This document shows, piece after piece, positions 44,210 through 55,639 of a DNA stretch of 64,000 nt. Position 1 is the first letter of the stretch, and the number at the start of each line of letters is the position of its first letter. The DNA is from Diprion similis (lineage: Eukaryota; Arthropoda; Insecta; Hymenoptera; Diprionidae), in the NCBI RefSeq assembly GCF_021155765.1, contig NC_060118.1:310001-374000 (forward strand), read 5' to 3'. Made by a program: the position numbers and the translations under genes. Under the pieces are notes generated by a model. The model saw only the letters and a program-made list of their open reading frames with translations, was not told where the DNA came from and did not search any database.

Positions 44210-45243
44210 GGGTGAGCAGCTCAAAATTCGAAAACACGATATCCTGTCAGCTCATGAATCACTGAACATTTTGCTATGAAAGATTTTTCAAATCCGTTCA
44301 TTTAAAGCCAAGTTCTTTCTTGGAGCAAAAGGGGGTTTCGAGGGGTGGGTGCTCAGGGGGTGCAGCTCAAAATTCGAAAACACGATATCCTGTCAGCTCA
44401 TGAATCACTGAACATTTTTCTATGAAAGATTTTTCGAATCCGTTGATTTCAAGCCAAGTTCTCTCGTGGAGCAAAAGGGGGTTTCGAGGGGTGGGTGCTC
44501 AGGGGTTGCAGCTCAAAATTCGAAAACACGATATCCTGTCAGCTCATGAATCACTGAACATTTTGCTATGAAAGATTTTTCGAATCCGTTCATTTAAAGC
44601 CAAGTTCTCTCGTGGAGCCAGAGGGGTTTTCGAGGGGTGAGTACTCGGGGGTTGCAGCTAAAAATTTCAAAACGCGATATCCCGTCAGTTTATAAATCAC
44701 TGAATATTTAGCTTCGAAGATTTCCAAAATATGTTGTTATTTAGACTAATTTTCTTTAACGGAAAATCAGATTTTTAGGGGCTGGTCGCGGGGGGTTGTA
44801 CCTATGGATATAATATAAGTATATCCAGAAAGCTCATAAATAGCTCATAATTCTCAAATTTTTCTGAGAATTTTTTCCCCACTTCCTTTGTTGTGGGGGG
44901 GGGCTGCGTGCGCACGTTCTCAGCCCCCCCAACTAAAAATATGAAATTTTCGCTCAATTTTTCCAGCTCAAAATTGGAAGTTTTGTTATTTCGAAAGCTC
45001 ATAAATAGCTCATAATTCTGGTATGTTGAATTTTTTCCCAACACTTTTTTTTTGCAGTGGGGGGGGGGGGGGGGGCTGGCTACTTACGTACCTGGCCCCC
45101 CCACTCAAAATCGCTGATTCCTGCTCAACCGGTTGAGCTCAAAAATCGAAACTTGGATATTCTGAGAGCTCATAAATAGCTCGTAATTTTCCATATTTTG
45201 ATTTATTTTTTTCTCAAAGTGGGGGGGCTAGCTACTTAGAGGT
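44210..45243 (-). repeat. Right TIR of the Foldback-like element
   Basis: About three inverted copies of the 146-bp unit (44210-44690) followed by the unique part (44710-45243) complementary to 31069-31600, including the poly-G run at 45059-45075. Ends GCTACTTAGAGGT before TSD 45244-45252. Confidence 0.9.
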
Positions 45244-45252
45244 GAAGTGGAA

Positions 45253-46379
45253 TCTTGGTGTGAAATCGCGGTTCATATCATGCTCGGCACAATTACTACT
45301 TCCAAGCATCAGAAGGTGAATCGTGTCAACGTTTGCGCTATGCAAATTTTTATTCAAATAAATTGGTACGACGACGCTTTTTGCGGATTTTGCATGATGC
45401 GAAAAGTTTCGGATTCAATTGCATATACATTGATTCGCAAATTATTCAATTTCTCAAACTTTTTTACATCGTGCAGAGTAGCGGGGAATTGATGCCTGTG
45501 CAGTCCAACTCTCGAATATATCGGTGATAGCTATGCATCTGGCTAACATTGATGTCGACCGGGTGGAGAACTGCGGTAACGGCCCACAGAAGACATATAT
45601 TTTCCATCCTTGTTTTTGACGTTGACCACCGCTTTCTTGCGTTGAATGTCCATGCGTAGCGTGACGAATGTTGAAGCTCCTGCTGCGAGAGGCTGGTATC
45701 GGTTGATATTTACGGCAATATTGAAGATGTCGATCATACTATAGCCGGAATCGCATTGTTCGAAATCTTCGACCTTGACGAGTAGTTTCTTCTCTGCGTC
45801 CGCGAACCAGCCGTCTTTATCACTCGATGGGAGGATCGTCACGTTGGATGTATTAAAGCTTTCAACTTCCGCAGCGACCTCGTCATGCTTGACGTTTTTA
45901 AATTCGCATGTCAATATCATGTTGACCATCACATTCCCCTCATTACGCTGTGCCAGCTTCAATTTTCCGACGATGAACTGCCGCGCATCGCTCAAAAAGA
46001 CCTTCAAATCCTTGTGGCCAAGATTGGTGACAATGCCGGTGCGAATCCGGTTAGCAAAAGCGCTATCGACATCATCCCACTGTACACCCGCAAAACTGCC
46101 AATATTGCTGCCTATCACGAGGCCGTGCTGCCGCTGTTGCTGCTGGATCTTTGCCACCCAGGATTGTATGAGGGAGATCTTATGTTGGATTCGCTGTTTT
46201 GCCTTCACACTCAGTCTCGGCGGTTGAAGAATATCTTGCAAAACTTGTATATTTGCCACTCCAATACCAATCCAATGATTAAAGACATCGTGACTTCCTT
46301 CTCCGGGAGTTTGCTCGAGCAAAAAATTGTACGCCCCTCCCATCTGCTCGACGAGTCCCATGTATGCTTTGACGGCCAT
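45253..46379 (-). pseudogene. PolB of Polinton 2, N-terminal third
   Basis: ATG 46379 (MAVKAYMGLVEQMGGAYNFL). The block VQWDDVDSAFANRIRTGIVT and VNINRYQPLAAGASTFVTLR corresponds to IQWDDLESAFEKRSITGVIT and VNINKYEPLVGSMWMDL in Polinton 1 PolB. After about 45600 the frame is lost by indels, but degenerate similarity continues in changing frames to the MULE junction at 45252, which is where the other half (28409-31059) takes over. Confidence 0.85.
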
Positions 46380-47220
46380 GACTTTGACGTAAGTGACAAT
46401 GATATTCTGAACTTTTCACCTTCACGTATTGTGTAAGACTGATGAGTCTGCAATGGATGTGTTGCCCTTATTTCCAAGGAACGCGAGGGAGGGAGGGAGG
46501 GAGGGAGAGGGGTCTTCGCGTTCTGCAGCAGCTGCAGCCTCCAAGATAAAAATTGTAGTCAACCACGTCTGAGCCTGCACAAACCCATCCCTCCCCTATC
46601 AGTGAAAAAAAAAACGTTGAAGATACCAAGCGGGGGAATCGGCTGGCGAAAAGAGGCTCCGAGCGGCATAGAGATGAATTCTGATCCCTAGACTCTTGAC
46701 CAGGTGATCTATGTATATGGGACCTGACGAAAAGGCTTGTTCGGGAAAAGCCTTCTGAGAAAACGTAGCAACAGTCAGTAATTATTGTACCCAGATGGTG
46801 AGAATCTGACTCTGCGACGATGAGCAAAGACTGAACCGCTTAGTAAATTTCTGCATAAGGTTTTTGCGACGGTTCATGATAGTGCATAAGCACATTTCTA
46901 AATATTCTGGCATGGTTTTAATTTTCGCCTTGTGTTCCTATCCCACTGCGTTTATCATCAGCATGAGCTGAGATGCAGCATTTTTAGGAATTTCTTTAAG
47001 TGGTCTAGCGTTATCCAACTTAGAGCCTCCCTCCGTCGAACAAGATCCGACAGGAATTCCCCCCCCCCCCCCCCCCTCCTCGGCCTCGTCACTTCTCACC
47101 ACTCCTCGCTTCCTCTCCTCCCTCCTCCCTAGCAGCGCTGCAGTCGCCCCGGCCTGTAGGAATGGGGGGGCTGGTGGCGGAAATTGGAACTGAATCCAGA
47201 ACTCTCATATCTTGTCTAAT
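46380..47220. other. Region without recognisable genes
   Basis: Contains a (GGGA)n tract (46482-46510), a poly-C run (47059-47078) and C/T-rich sequence. ORFs here are low complexity. The outer end of Polinton 2 should lie here or beyond, but I could not find a TIR. Confidence 0.45.
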
Positions 47221-48228
47221 CACACGATAGATGACATATTCGCAAAATTGCAAGGTGAAAATTCATTTTCAGAGCTGGATTTAATGCACAAGTATAAGCA
47301 ATTTCCGATTGATGAGAAAAATAGCGAATATCTTACAATAGTAACGCACAAAGGTTGATTCCGATGTACAAAAATACCCGAAGGAGTATCGACAGCTCCA
47401 ACCGACATACAAAAGAAAATCGATAAATGTTTACGAGGCATAGACTGCGTAATCGCGTATATTGATAGCATCTATGAAGCGGGGGAAACGGATGACGAGC
47501 ATCTTGCGAATTTGCATAGAGTGTGTGCAAGACTTGAACAATGTGGTTTAAGATTAAATGAGAGTAAATGTTTTTTCATAAAAAATAAGCTTAAAATATT
47601 AGGTTTTGTAATCGATAAAAATGGATTGCATAAATCTAAGTCTAAAATTAAAGCAATGATAGATGCTCTTCAGCCGCAAAAGAGCAAAGAATTAGCGTCA
47701 TTTTTAGGACTAATAAATTTCTATGCGCGATTCTTAGAAAATAAATCTGAAAAGTTGAAACCGTTATACGATGCCGCAAATGCCGAAAGGTTTGATTGGA
47801 ACGTAAAATGTTCAGTTGCATTCAATTCGGTGAAAAATGAATTAATATCACCAAGAGTTTTAGTAAATTACGATCACACACAAAAGGTAGTATTAGCATG
47901 CGATGCATCGGATCACGGTTTATCTGCAATCTTGTCGCATAGGTACAGCAATGGAGAGAAAAAACCCATTGCATACGCATCGAAGAAAATACAAAAACAT
48001 GAACTAAGTGGAAAAATATTAGACAAAGAGGCGATGGCCATAATTTTTGGATTTAAAAGATTCTACCAATTTATTTTTGGCAAATAACCTATTTCGAAAA
48101 CAGATAATCAAGCTTTACAATTAATATTGGGACCAAGGAAAGGCATTCCATCAACAGCAGATAGTAGATTTCAAAGATGGGCATATATTATTTGTCAGGT
48201 TTTAAATATGTGATAGAACACATTAGTA
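47221..48228 (+). pseudogene. Ty3/Gypsy reverse transcriptase - RNase H fragment
   Basis: Begins inside the RT (FSELDLMHKYKQFPIDEKNS) with an in-frame TGA at about 47356. It continues through the catalytic region, where YIDS replaces the usual YxDD. The open part 47512-48087 covers the RT thumb (LGFVIDKNGLHKSKSKIKAM, FLGLINFYARFLENKSEKLK) and the RNase H start (VVLACDASDHGLSAILSHRY, PIAYASKKI, DKEAMAIIFGFKRF). Then the frame shifts and similarity (TDNQALQLILGPRKGIPS) fades near 48228. No LTRs, gag or integrase seen; a fragment. Confidence 0.85.
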
Positions 48229-48254
48229 GTATGGGGGCACTTTGGGGCGTCACA

Positions 48255-48560
48255 ACAAACCCCCCTCCCGCCCCTCCCTGGCGCCAGCCTCTCGCCTAGG
48301 AGTGACTTTGGGGCGCGTTCCCCTTCCCCCGCCGCCCCTCGCCTAGGAGTGACTTTGGGACGCGTTCCCCTTCTCCCCGCCGCCTCTCGCCGAGGAGCGG
48401 ATTTTGGGACGCGTTCCCCTTCTCCCCGCCGCCCCGCGTCTAGGAGCGGATTTTGGGACGCGTACCCCTTCGCCCGTCGCCCCTCGCCTAGGAGTGACTT
48501 TGGGGCGCGTACCCCTTCCCCCCGCCACCCCCTCACCAAGGAGCGGATTTCACGACATCA
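48255..48560 (+). repeat. ~48-bp GC-rich tandem repeat
   Basis: Unit around cctaggagtgactttggggcgcgttccccttccccccgccgcccctcg. The agg positions at 48300, 48347, 48395, 48444, 48492 and 48540 are 47-49 bp apart. Degenerate continuation (gaccgcgag-cagact) to about 48860. As 48 is divisible by three, frames stay open on both strands, which creates false ORFs rich in R, P and S. Confidence 0.8.
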
Positions 48561-48859
48561 TTCCTGTTCCCCGTCACGCCTTGCCTACGAGCGATTTTCG
48601 TCTAGAAGCTTCTATGGCCCGTCAACCCTTTCCCCGCTACCCCCTTGAGCAGAAGCGATTTTCGGGTGCTGTTCCCCTACCCTGCGACCCCTGACCAGCA
48701 AAACTGATTCCGGACTCTATGCGAAGGCTGCTGAGTGTGTACCCTTTACCCCGGATCCCCTATCCGCGAGACGGACTCCTTCCCCTCACCTCGTACCCCT
48801 GGCCGCGAGACAGACTTTGGGCTATGAACCCCTCTACCCGCTACCTCTGACCACGAAGC

Positions 48860-49455
48860 GAACTCTGTGCCATGGACGTCTACGACTGCAGTCACTTCCT
48901 CCTCCTCCTCCTCCTTTACCCAAATGATGACCCAGACTCTCTGCCTACGTCACGAACGGGACTCGTTCTTCCTTCAGCCCTGTTCTTTGCGGCGGTTGCT
49001 CGTGTCACTGACCTTACCCCGCTAGTATTTTCCCTCAGGCTTACTTATACTTGAAAAATGTAGACATGCTTTTCTAATGTTAAACTATAGTCGTACTTAG
49101 ATGTATATATATATACTTATACGAGGATGCGGATGGATAAGAAAATGGAAACAAAGACGATGCGACGGCGTATACAAATTAAACTTATTACAGATTTATT
49201 CAGACAGTACGGATACAAATAAATGCGAAGGTAGAGCGGGTATGAATACGTAACGAATCAATGACAATTGCAATGTTCTTATTCCTATACACACACACAC
49301 ACACACACAAGATATGGTAGCAGGGTTCTTTTTTTTTATTTACCAGTCTGATACGCTAGCGGCATTACAATTCTTAGAGGTGCAACATTGAAGACACCTT
49401 ACAGGATAAACGTTATTCGAATTAATACTGAAGCTTTTACGCTTCGAGACATAGG
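48860..49455. other. Noncoding stretch left of Polinton 3 genes
   Basis: Contains a TA run (49104-49114) and (AC)n at 49290-49308. No gene. The left end of Polinton 3 is expected here, but its TIR cannot be defined because the partner lies outside the window. Confidence 0.45.
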
Positions 49456-49887
49456 CTAGTCGGTTGTGGAATAATTCTGCGATACGATCTTTCTTTTGAG
49501 GTCAGAAGTAAATATATTGAGAAACTGCCGCAGAGAAAAACCAGCAGCCATAAAGTGCATAAACATAATACAAAATTGTCCACATACATCAGAAGAGAGG
49601 CTTTGAAGCTGTCTGTCGTTCCAGGCGTATCGTCTGCAATTTCTTCGTAAAGTCCGCTTATGGTAAGGGATGAATGGTGGTAATCCGAAGCTGTCAAAGT
49701 ATATTCCGTGTCCCGAGGTACTGACGAAAAATGCCACCCAGTGGCTACCAGGTCGCGTGTGGTCATCGGTGTTTGATACAAAGGCTGTCGGGCGTGTCCA
49801 GATGAGTGGTATCTGATCCGCTGCGAAAACCCCGGTCCTCCCGTTCGGAATCGTCGGCATCGCGCTCCATATCTGTAGACTGTCCAT
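49456..49887 (-). CDS. Adenain-like cysteine protease (Polinton 3)
   Basis: Intact 143-codon frame starting MDSLQIWSAMPTIPNGRTGV. Catalytic features in order: His in RPGSHWVAFF, Asp in GIYFDSFGLPPF, Cys in SDVCGQFCIMF. It would process capsid proteins. The length is short compared with adenain (about 200) but usual for Polintons. It overlaps the 3' part of the upstream accessory gene by about 125 nt in another frame. It is the last gene on the strand. Confidence 0.85.
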   Translation of the reverse strand: MDSLQIWSAMPTIPNGRTGVFAADQIPLIWTRPTAFVSNTDDHTRPGSHWVAFFVSTSGHGIYFDSFGLPPFIPYHKRTLRRNCRRYAWNDRQLQSLSSDVCGQFCIMFMHFMAAGFSLRQFLNIFTSDLKRKIVSQNYSTTD

Positions 49888-50708
49888 TTTGCGCTTCGTC
49901 GTCTTTTTCTTCTTCTTCTTCCTCGTCCTCGTTATCGGAGATAATCATACCACGCGCGGGAGATTGTAAGGGGGTATTCGAGCCGCTCGTAGTAGTAGTA
50001 CGCAGATCGTAGGGAGCGGCAATTACGCTATCGGACGTAGGTCTGGGTGAATCAGGAGAGATTTCCGATGAAGCGTCTGGTTCTGGTATGACAGCTTCTA
50101 GCGATGAGTTTTTCTGTGGTGGTTGAGAGGCCTGGTGACTGGACGAACACTTCTCTCCGGTGATGCTGTGCTTACTGGCTAACGATGCTTCTGTATATTC
50201 GTATTTAGTTAGAATGTCGTTGTTGATGACCCATTTTTTGAGTTTAAGTGCGTTGTTCGTCGCGCACGCGAAAAATTCCTCCTTCTTCAAAGCTAACCCT
50301 TACGTGAGTACGCTCTGCATGTTGTCGTTTCACGCTCTCTCTGTTTCTGGACTTTTCTGCCGCTCTCTGCCCTCGGGCATACTTTTTTCAAAGCCACTTG
50401 CATGCGCCTTTCTGCAAGCCCACCTGGGACTTGCAGTTTCTTCGCTACCTGCTTTCTCTGCACGTTCTTCCGGCTTTAACCACAACCGCATGAGCTTACA
50501 TAACCTATACCTGTCAACGGTTTGTGCTCTGCAAACACCTTTGGCCTGATTCACATTGTCCAATCGGAACGCTGTCCTCTCAACCTGCTCCGCGGCCCAG
50601 CGATACATCTCTGTTGTCAACCTCAGCGCCAATCGTACCTGACGCCCCATCTATTGAACGGCTTACCTTACCTGCATCTGTTGGCAACTGACCGGCTGCT
50701 AAGGATTC

Positions 50709-51875
50709 ATGGCGCCAGTTCGAACCTGCCTGAGTTGTTCGAAAAACGTGGTGAAGGAAGCGATCTACTGCTCAGGTTGCAAATCGCACTATCACCCTGG
50801 CTGCTTTCGCAAGAAGACCCTGCAGACTGGCACACAACACTGCTGCCCTGATGCTGCTCTGGAGTGTGTACAATCCGGTATCCCGTCTATGTCTTGCCCC
50901 TCGGAGACGCTTTCTGCCTCGCAAGTCACAGCCGCCGCTGGTGGCTCGGCCTCCATGGAAAATCTTTTTCGGCAGCTTAAAGCTGACATGGATCGTCGTT
51001 TCGATTCTCTCGAATCTCGCTTCGATGCTTTACCAGCCTTGCAGGCTCAGATTGACGTCAATGCTGCTCGCATTTCTGAACTCGAGGCCCAAAATCGCGT
51101 GCTGCAAGAGGCAGTCGGTGACCTGCGTCGTCGGCAAGAAACTGACAGAACGGAGCGTCTTCGCACCTCTGCTCGCTAATGTGAAGCGGAAGTCATCATT
51201 TTTGGAATTCCATGCTCTTCAGCTGACGGCGTTCGCTCTGCTGTCCTCGGACTGGCTCAAGCGCTCGATATTACCATTGCCAATGCGGATATCTCGGTCT
51301 GCCGCTTTTTGATCCCTCGCTCAAAGGCTTGTAAGGACACCCCGCTGCCACTCCTGGTGAGGCTGTCGTCCAGAGACCTGGCGCTACGTCTCCTGGCCGC
51401 GAAAAAGAATAAAGGGACCTTACACACGACTGCCTTACCTGCTGTTCCGCTGGGACCTGTCTTCACGATCAACGTGTACGAGGCTCTTCCTGCGGAGTTT
51501 CATAAGCTGCTGATCTCAACCAGAACTGTCGCCAAGTCTCGTGGTTTTAAGTATGTGTGGCACAGAGAGGGTGTCATTCTTCTCCGTAAATCTGACGGTG
51601 CCGCTATTCACCGCACCGCATCGGCCAATGCCCTTGCCGCTTTCGAGGCACGATTCCCGGTAGCCGCGTCTACCGTCGTTTCCGCCAATCCGGCCACCGC
51701 AGCAGTTGCCCGCATTGCTACAGCTACTTCCTCGCAACCTTCAGCTTCTTCTCTACACCTGGACCCTCCTACCATTGCCTCTCAGACTTACGGGGTGCGT
51801 CGTGACTATCCTCGCTCCGCTCATGCTGTCGTCCGTACGGGTCCACTACCTGACCCGCAGTCGTCGTCGTGCTGA
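50709..51875 (+). pseudogene. LINE ORF1: PHD-like finger, coiled coil, nucleic-acid-binding domain
   Basis: Starts MAPVRTCLSCSKNVVKEAIY. Cys/His pattern CLSC ... CSGCKSHYHPGC ... CC is PHD/esterase-type as in CR1 and L2 ORF1. A coiled coil follows (SMENLFRQLKADMDRRFDSL, ISELEAQNRVLQEAVGDLRR), then EAEVIIFGIP and a C-terminal domain with KYVWHREGVILLRKSDG. One in-frame TAA at 51177-51179 interrupts it. It ends at TGA 51873-51875; ORF2 continues in the same frame. Confidence 0.8.
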
Positions 51876-54705
51876 CACAACTCTTCCCGCTGCCTTCAGC
51901 TCTGCCACTTCAACGCAAACTCCGTTCGGGGACATATCGACCTTCTGCGTTTCCACTTTGCCACCTGCCATTTTCCAGTGATAGTTGTCACTGAAACTTG
52001 GCTTCATTCGCAGATCCCCGACTCCGTTGTCTTACTACCTGGCTACACCATCATTCGCCAGGATCGTGAAGGAAAAGTTGGCGGCGGTGTTGCATTGTAT
52101 CTCCTGCAGACCGTGCGAGCTAGAGTGTTGGCTTCCTCTCCAGCCCAATACAGCAACAGTCCAGAATATCTCATCGCTGAAATCAAATTGCCGTCAGCTC
52201 CACCTTTTCTTCTGGCTGTTGTCTATCGGCCATCTAAAGCATCTAACCTGGCCGATTTTGAGGAGGCCTTTGACCGCGTCAGTGGTCCCTACGCCCTTAC
52301 GTTGGTGTTCGGGGATTTCAACGCGAATCAGCTTAGCCAGTCACCTGAAGCGATTCATGTGCGTGATTTTGGCACGTCCAGGGCGCTGTACATGGTTCCC
52401 TTCTCTGCGACCTGTCACACTAATACCTCCGATACACTGCTCGACCTCTGCTTCATCAGTGATCAACACGCTCTGCTCGCTTTCAATCAATCATCGGCGC
52501 CTTTCATTGCATGCCATGATCTTATATCGGTCACTGTTCAACTATCCGCTCCGCCATCCCCGCGCAAGAAAATCAGATCACGCTCGTACCGCAACTTCTC
52601 ACCGGACAGTTTCTCCGATTTTCTCGCTCGCTGTGATTGGTCCCTCCTCCACACTCAGGCTCCTGTTGACGATTTCGTTTCTTGCCTGCAGGATAACATC
52701 ACGCGTGCCCTTGATGCTCATGCACCCTACTTCACACGGGTTATCAAACCAAGAATTCAACCTTGGATTTCTCATGACCTTCGGTGTCTTTTGCGGACTA
52801 GGGACAAGATCTATCGCGCTTACAGGCGGTGTAGATCAGAGGGCCTGTTACAACGTTATAGAGAAGCTCGCAATGACTTACACAGGCGTATCGCTGCGGC
52901 ACGTTCGGACTTTTACTCTGAACGATTATCTTCCTTCCAACACACTCGCGACCTCTGGAGGAAGCTCAGAAATCTCGGCATCGCATCCTCTCATACAAAT
53001 AGCTGTGGGGACTTTTCTGCAGAAGAGATCAATCGTCACTTTAGTGCCATATCTCAGCGTCCCTCTTCTTCGGCAGAGGTTACGGCTTTCTTCGACGGTT
53101 TGGCTGAGCCCGCATTCAATGACGAGTCCTTTCATTTTAATGATATCTCACCGGAGGATTTTCTACGTGTACTCGGACATTTCTGCTCTCAGTCTCGTGG
53201 GGTAGACGACATATCTATGTGGGATCTAAAACTTTCCCTTTCTGTTGTTCTACCCTTCATACTTGAGCTACTCAATCGCTCTCTAAATTCTGCGGTGTTT
53301 CCTGACATCTGGAAACGTGCGCGCGTCACCCCCTTGGGTAAGGTGAAGCTCCCCACCGCTCTCGGACAGGTGCAGCCTATCGCGAACCTCTGCTTTCTCT
53401 CCAAGGTCTTCGAACGCATTGTCTTGGAACAGATCTCTGCTTTTCTTGAGCAGAATGATCTGCTCGACCCCCGGCAATCCGGCCTTCGTCGCGGTTTCAG
53501 CACCCAAACTGCTCTGCTTCGCCTTACGGAGGATGTACGTCGCGGCATGGACAGTCGTAAGCTCACTATTTTAGTCCTCTTTGACTACAGTAAGGCTTTC
53601 GATACGATTCCGCACGCTGTCCTCCTTGATCAGCTTTATAAAATTGGATTCTTCCATCATGCTCTTCGCTGGACGTCATCTTACCCACAAGGTAGAATGC
53701 AGGCTGTCTCATCAACCATTGTCCTCTTGGGCCCCTCTTGATCTAGGAGTGCCCCAGGGTTCCGTCCTGGGACCGCTCCTTTTCTCGCTTTTTATAAACG
53801 GTATCTCGTCGGTCCTGATACACTGCAGCCACTTGGTCTACGCTGATGATCTTTAGATATATTTTCAGTGTACCCCTGATCAATTTGTTGACGCTCTGGC
53901 TCTAGTGAATGATGATGTCGAAGCTGTAGTGGGATGGTCGATACGCGCCTCTCTGCAGCTGAATGTATCCAAGACACACGCCATGGTTCTTGGCAGCAGC
54001 AACCTCTTGACAAGGCACTGCTCTGGCGCACTCTCGCCAGTTGTTCTCGATGGGCGTCCCCTGCGTTACTGTCAAACTGTACGGGATCTTGGTTTAATTC
54101 TTGACAGCAGTCTCTCCTGGGTTGCGCAGGTTAATCTTATCTCTAACCGAGTCCACGCTACTCTTCGACAGCTTTCGGCCTCGCGTTGTCTGCTTTCTCG
54201 CTCCTTGCGCAGGCTCCTCGTTGTCACCTTGATTTTCCCTGTGATCGACTACTGTTGTGTGGTACTCCTCGATCTCTCCACCAGCCTTAGTCTTAAGTTA
54301 CAGCGCCTGCTCAACAATTGCGTTCGCTTCGTTTGTGGTTTTGCTCGGGACGTTCATGCTGCTCCCCACCGTAGAGACCTAGGCTGGCTCACGGTTGCCA
54401 AACGTCGTCTGTACTTCCTTCTTAGTGCTCTTTTCGGTATCCTACGCACAGGGCGTCCGGCGTATTTGGCTGAATTGTTCACTATACGCGAGATCGGTGC
54501 TTACGGCACTGCTTTCCGTCATTGGGGGGAGCTTATGCCGCCTCTTCCGCGGTCTGAGGCTTTCCGCAACTCTTTGACGGTTGCTGGCAGTCGTCATTGG
54601 AATTCTCTGCCAGCTGAGCTTCGATCTTCTTCTGATCTTCCCGCCTTCAAGCGTGGTCTCTACCTGCATCTCTTTCAGACTGAAGTGTCTCGTTCCGTGT
54701 TGTGA
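51876..54705 (+). pseudogene. LINE ORF2: AP-endonuclease and reverse transcriptase, broken
   Basis: The frame begins directly after the ORF1 TGA. Endonuclease: CHFNANSVRG, VTETWLHSQIPD, GGGVALYLLQ, AVVYRPSKAS, FGDFNANQL. Reverse transcriptase: QPIANLCFLSKVFERIVLEQ, RQSGLRRGFSTQTALLRL, LFDYSKAFDTIPHAVLLDQL, VPQGSVLGPLLFSLFING, VYADDL. A frameshift lies at about 53700-53735, and an in-frame TAG follows YADDL (53854-53856). The C-terminal region (53905-54705) ends SRSVL. Nearly complete but inactive. Confidence 0.85.
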
Positions 54706-55639
54706 CGGTTTCTAGGAGTGCTTTCTTTCATCTTTCTTCTTTCATCTTTGTTCTTTTGCATTCCTTTTGCATTCTTTTCTGTACGCACCGGTTCGAGATA
54801 GCTGTACTTGTATCTTTAGTTTTAGTTTTAGTTTTAGCCCCAGCCCTGATTGGACTTTAGTTTTAATGTAATTTGTATAAGTTTGTGCTTGTACTCTCTT
54901 GTAATACATTTTGTTTCTTTGGTGCTACCAGTTTTCCAATATTGTAATGGAAATATCAATAAATACCTTCAACCTTCTTCACACCATGGAAGAAGCACCA
55001 TTCCGAAGAACGTTCCAGCTTGCCGAATGCCGGGCATTCGAGGTCCGCCAAGTTCAATACTTGTCGCACAGTAACATTTTCAATACATTTCGATTTATCG
55101 CGTCCGCGGGCAACAATACGATGAGCGTTACGTGCGATTTCTCGTAGATTAACGGCTAGTTGAAGCAGAATGATGTCACCTTCGAACCACTCGATGCCGT
55201 GGTGGTAACAGGTGACGTAATTATTTACGGCACGTTCTTTAAGTGGCAGATCCGCGAAGGGATATGGTGGTTTTACTAGCCAATGTGCGGAGTAGCGGTG
55301 ATCGAGGGTGACGACTGCCACTTCTTTCGGTATGAATTTGCCGTAGACATCTCGAAACCCTTGGATATCTATCACGTATTCCATACTTGAGCTTCAACGA
55401 ACGTACTAGAGTGAACAAAGGTTGCAGGAGCGATGCTGTCGCGGTGTAGTTTGAATGCTGACTGACTCGGCATTGCAGTTGCGTGAGGCGTTTTATATGC
55501 AGCCGTGTTTATTCAATGTCTCCAACTGGCCTGATGCTCCCCTTGAAGACGTTGGAGTTGAGGAGTGAGCGCGTCCCCTCTAGCGGAAGTCACCACCTGC
55601 TGTGTCGCGACAGCGCCCGAGATGGGAGAGGAGTAACTC

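Larger units (their letters stand above)
31069..45243. mobile_element. Mutator/Foldback-like DNA transposon, 14,175 bp, 9-bp TSD
   Basis: Ends ACCTCTAAGTAGCTAGCCCC and the inverted copy GGGGCTAGCTACTTAGAGGT, flanked by a perfect 9-bp duplication GAAGTGGAA (31060-31068 and 45244-45252). Without it the interrupted PolB frame joins in phase. The long TIRs carry tandem ~146-bp repeats, as in Drosophila Foldback elements, some of which carry the MULE-type NOF gene. Nine-base TSDs are typical of Mutator-like elements. The interior holds a plus-strand transposase gene (35460-40021). Secondary insertions are a palindromic element (33255-34165) and a truncated LINE (about 40580-43921). Confidence 0.9.
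50290..54972 (+). mobile_element. Full-length LINE (non-LTR retrotransposon), 9-bp TSD
   Basis: 4,683 bp flanked by CCTTCTTCA at 50281-50289 and 54973-54981. It has a 5' UTR (50290-50708), ORF1, ORF2, a 3' UTR with (TTTTAG)n at 54815-54837 and an A-rich end aatggaaatatcaataaatac. Inserted in plus orientation into the minus-strand accessory gene of Polinton 3. By the PHD-like finger in ORF1 and the AP-endonuclease it is CR1/Jockey-group; exact clade not decided. Confidence 0.9.
49763..55384 (-). pseudogene. Accessory protein (DxQGF family) with acidic tail, split by LINE
   Basis: The N-terminal part is 54973-55384 (MEYVIDIQGFRDVYGKFIPK, CYHHGIEW, LECPAFGKL, CFFHG). After the LINE insertion the same frame resumes at 50289 and runs to 49763 (CATNNALKLKKWVIN). 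The first 150 residues are the family seen in Polinton 1 at 8711-9211. The remainder is a low-complexity, Ser/Pro-rich and strongly acidic extension (DNEDEEEEEEKDDEAQ) absent from the Polinton 1 homologue. The extension may be specific to this lineage. The only visible break is the LINE. Confidence 0.75.

Noticed and set aside
48255-48694. Overlapping ORFs on both strands rich in Arg, Pro and Ser
   Set aside because: They come from a 48-bp GC-rich tandem repeat whose length is a multiple of three, which keeps frames open. No domain and no initiation context.
50160-50549. Plus-strand ORF spanning the LINE 5' junction
   Set aside because: It crosses the insertion point at 50290 and is antisense to the accessory gene on one side; no domain.
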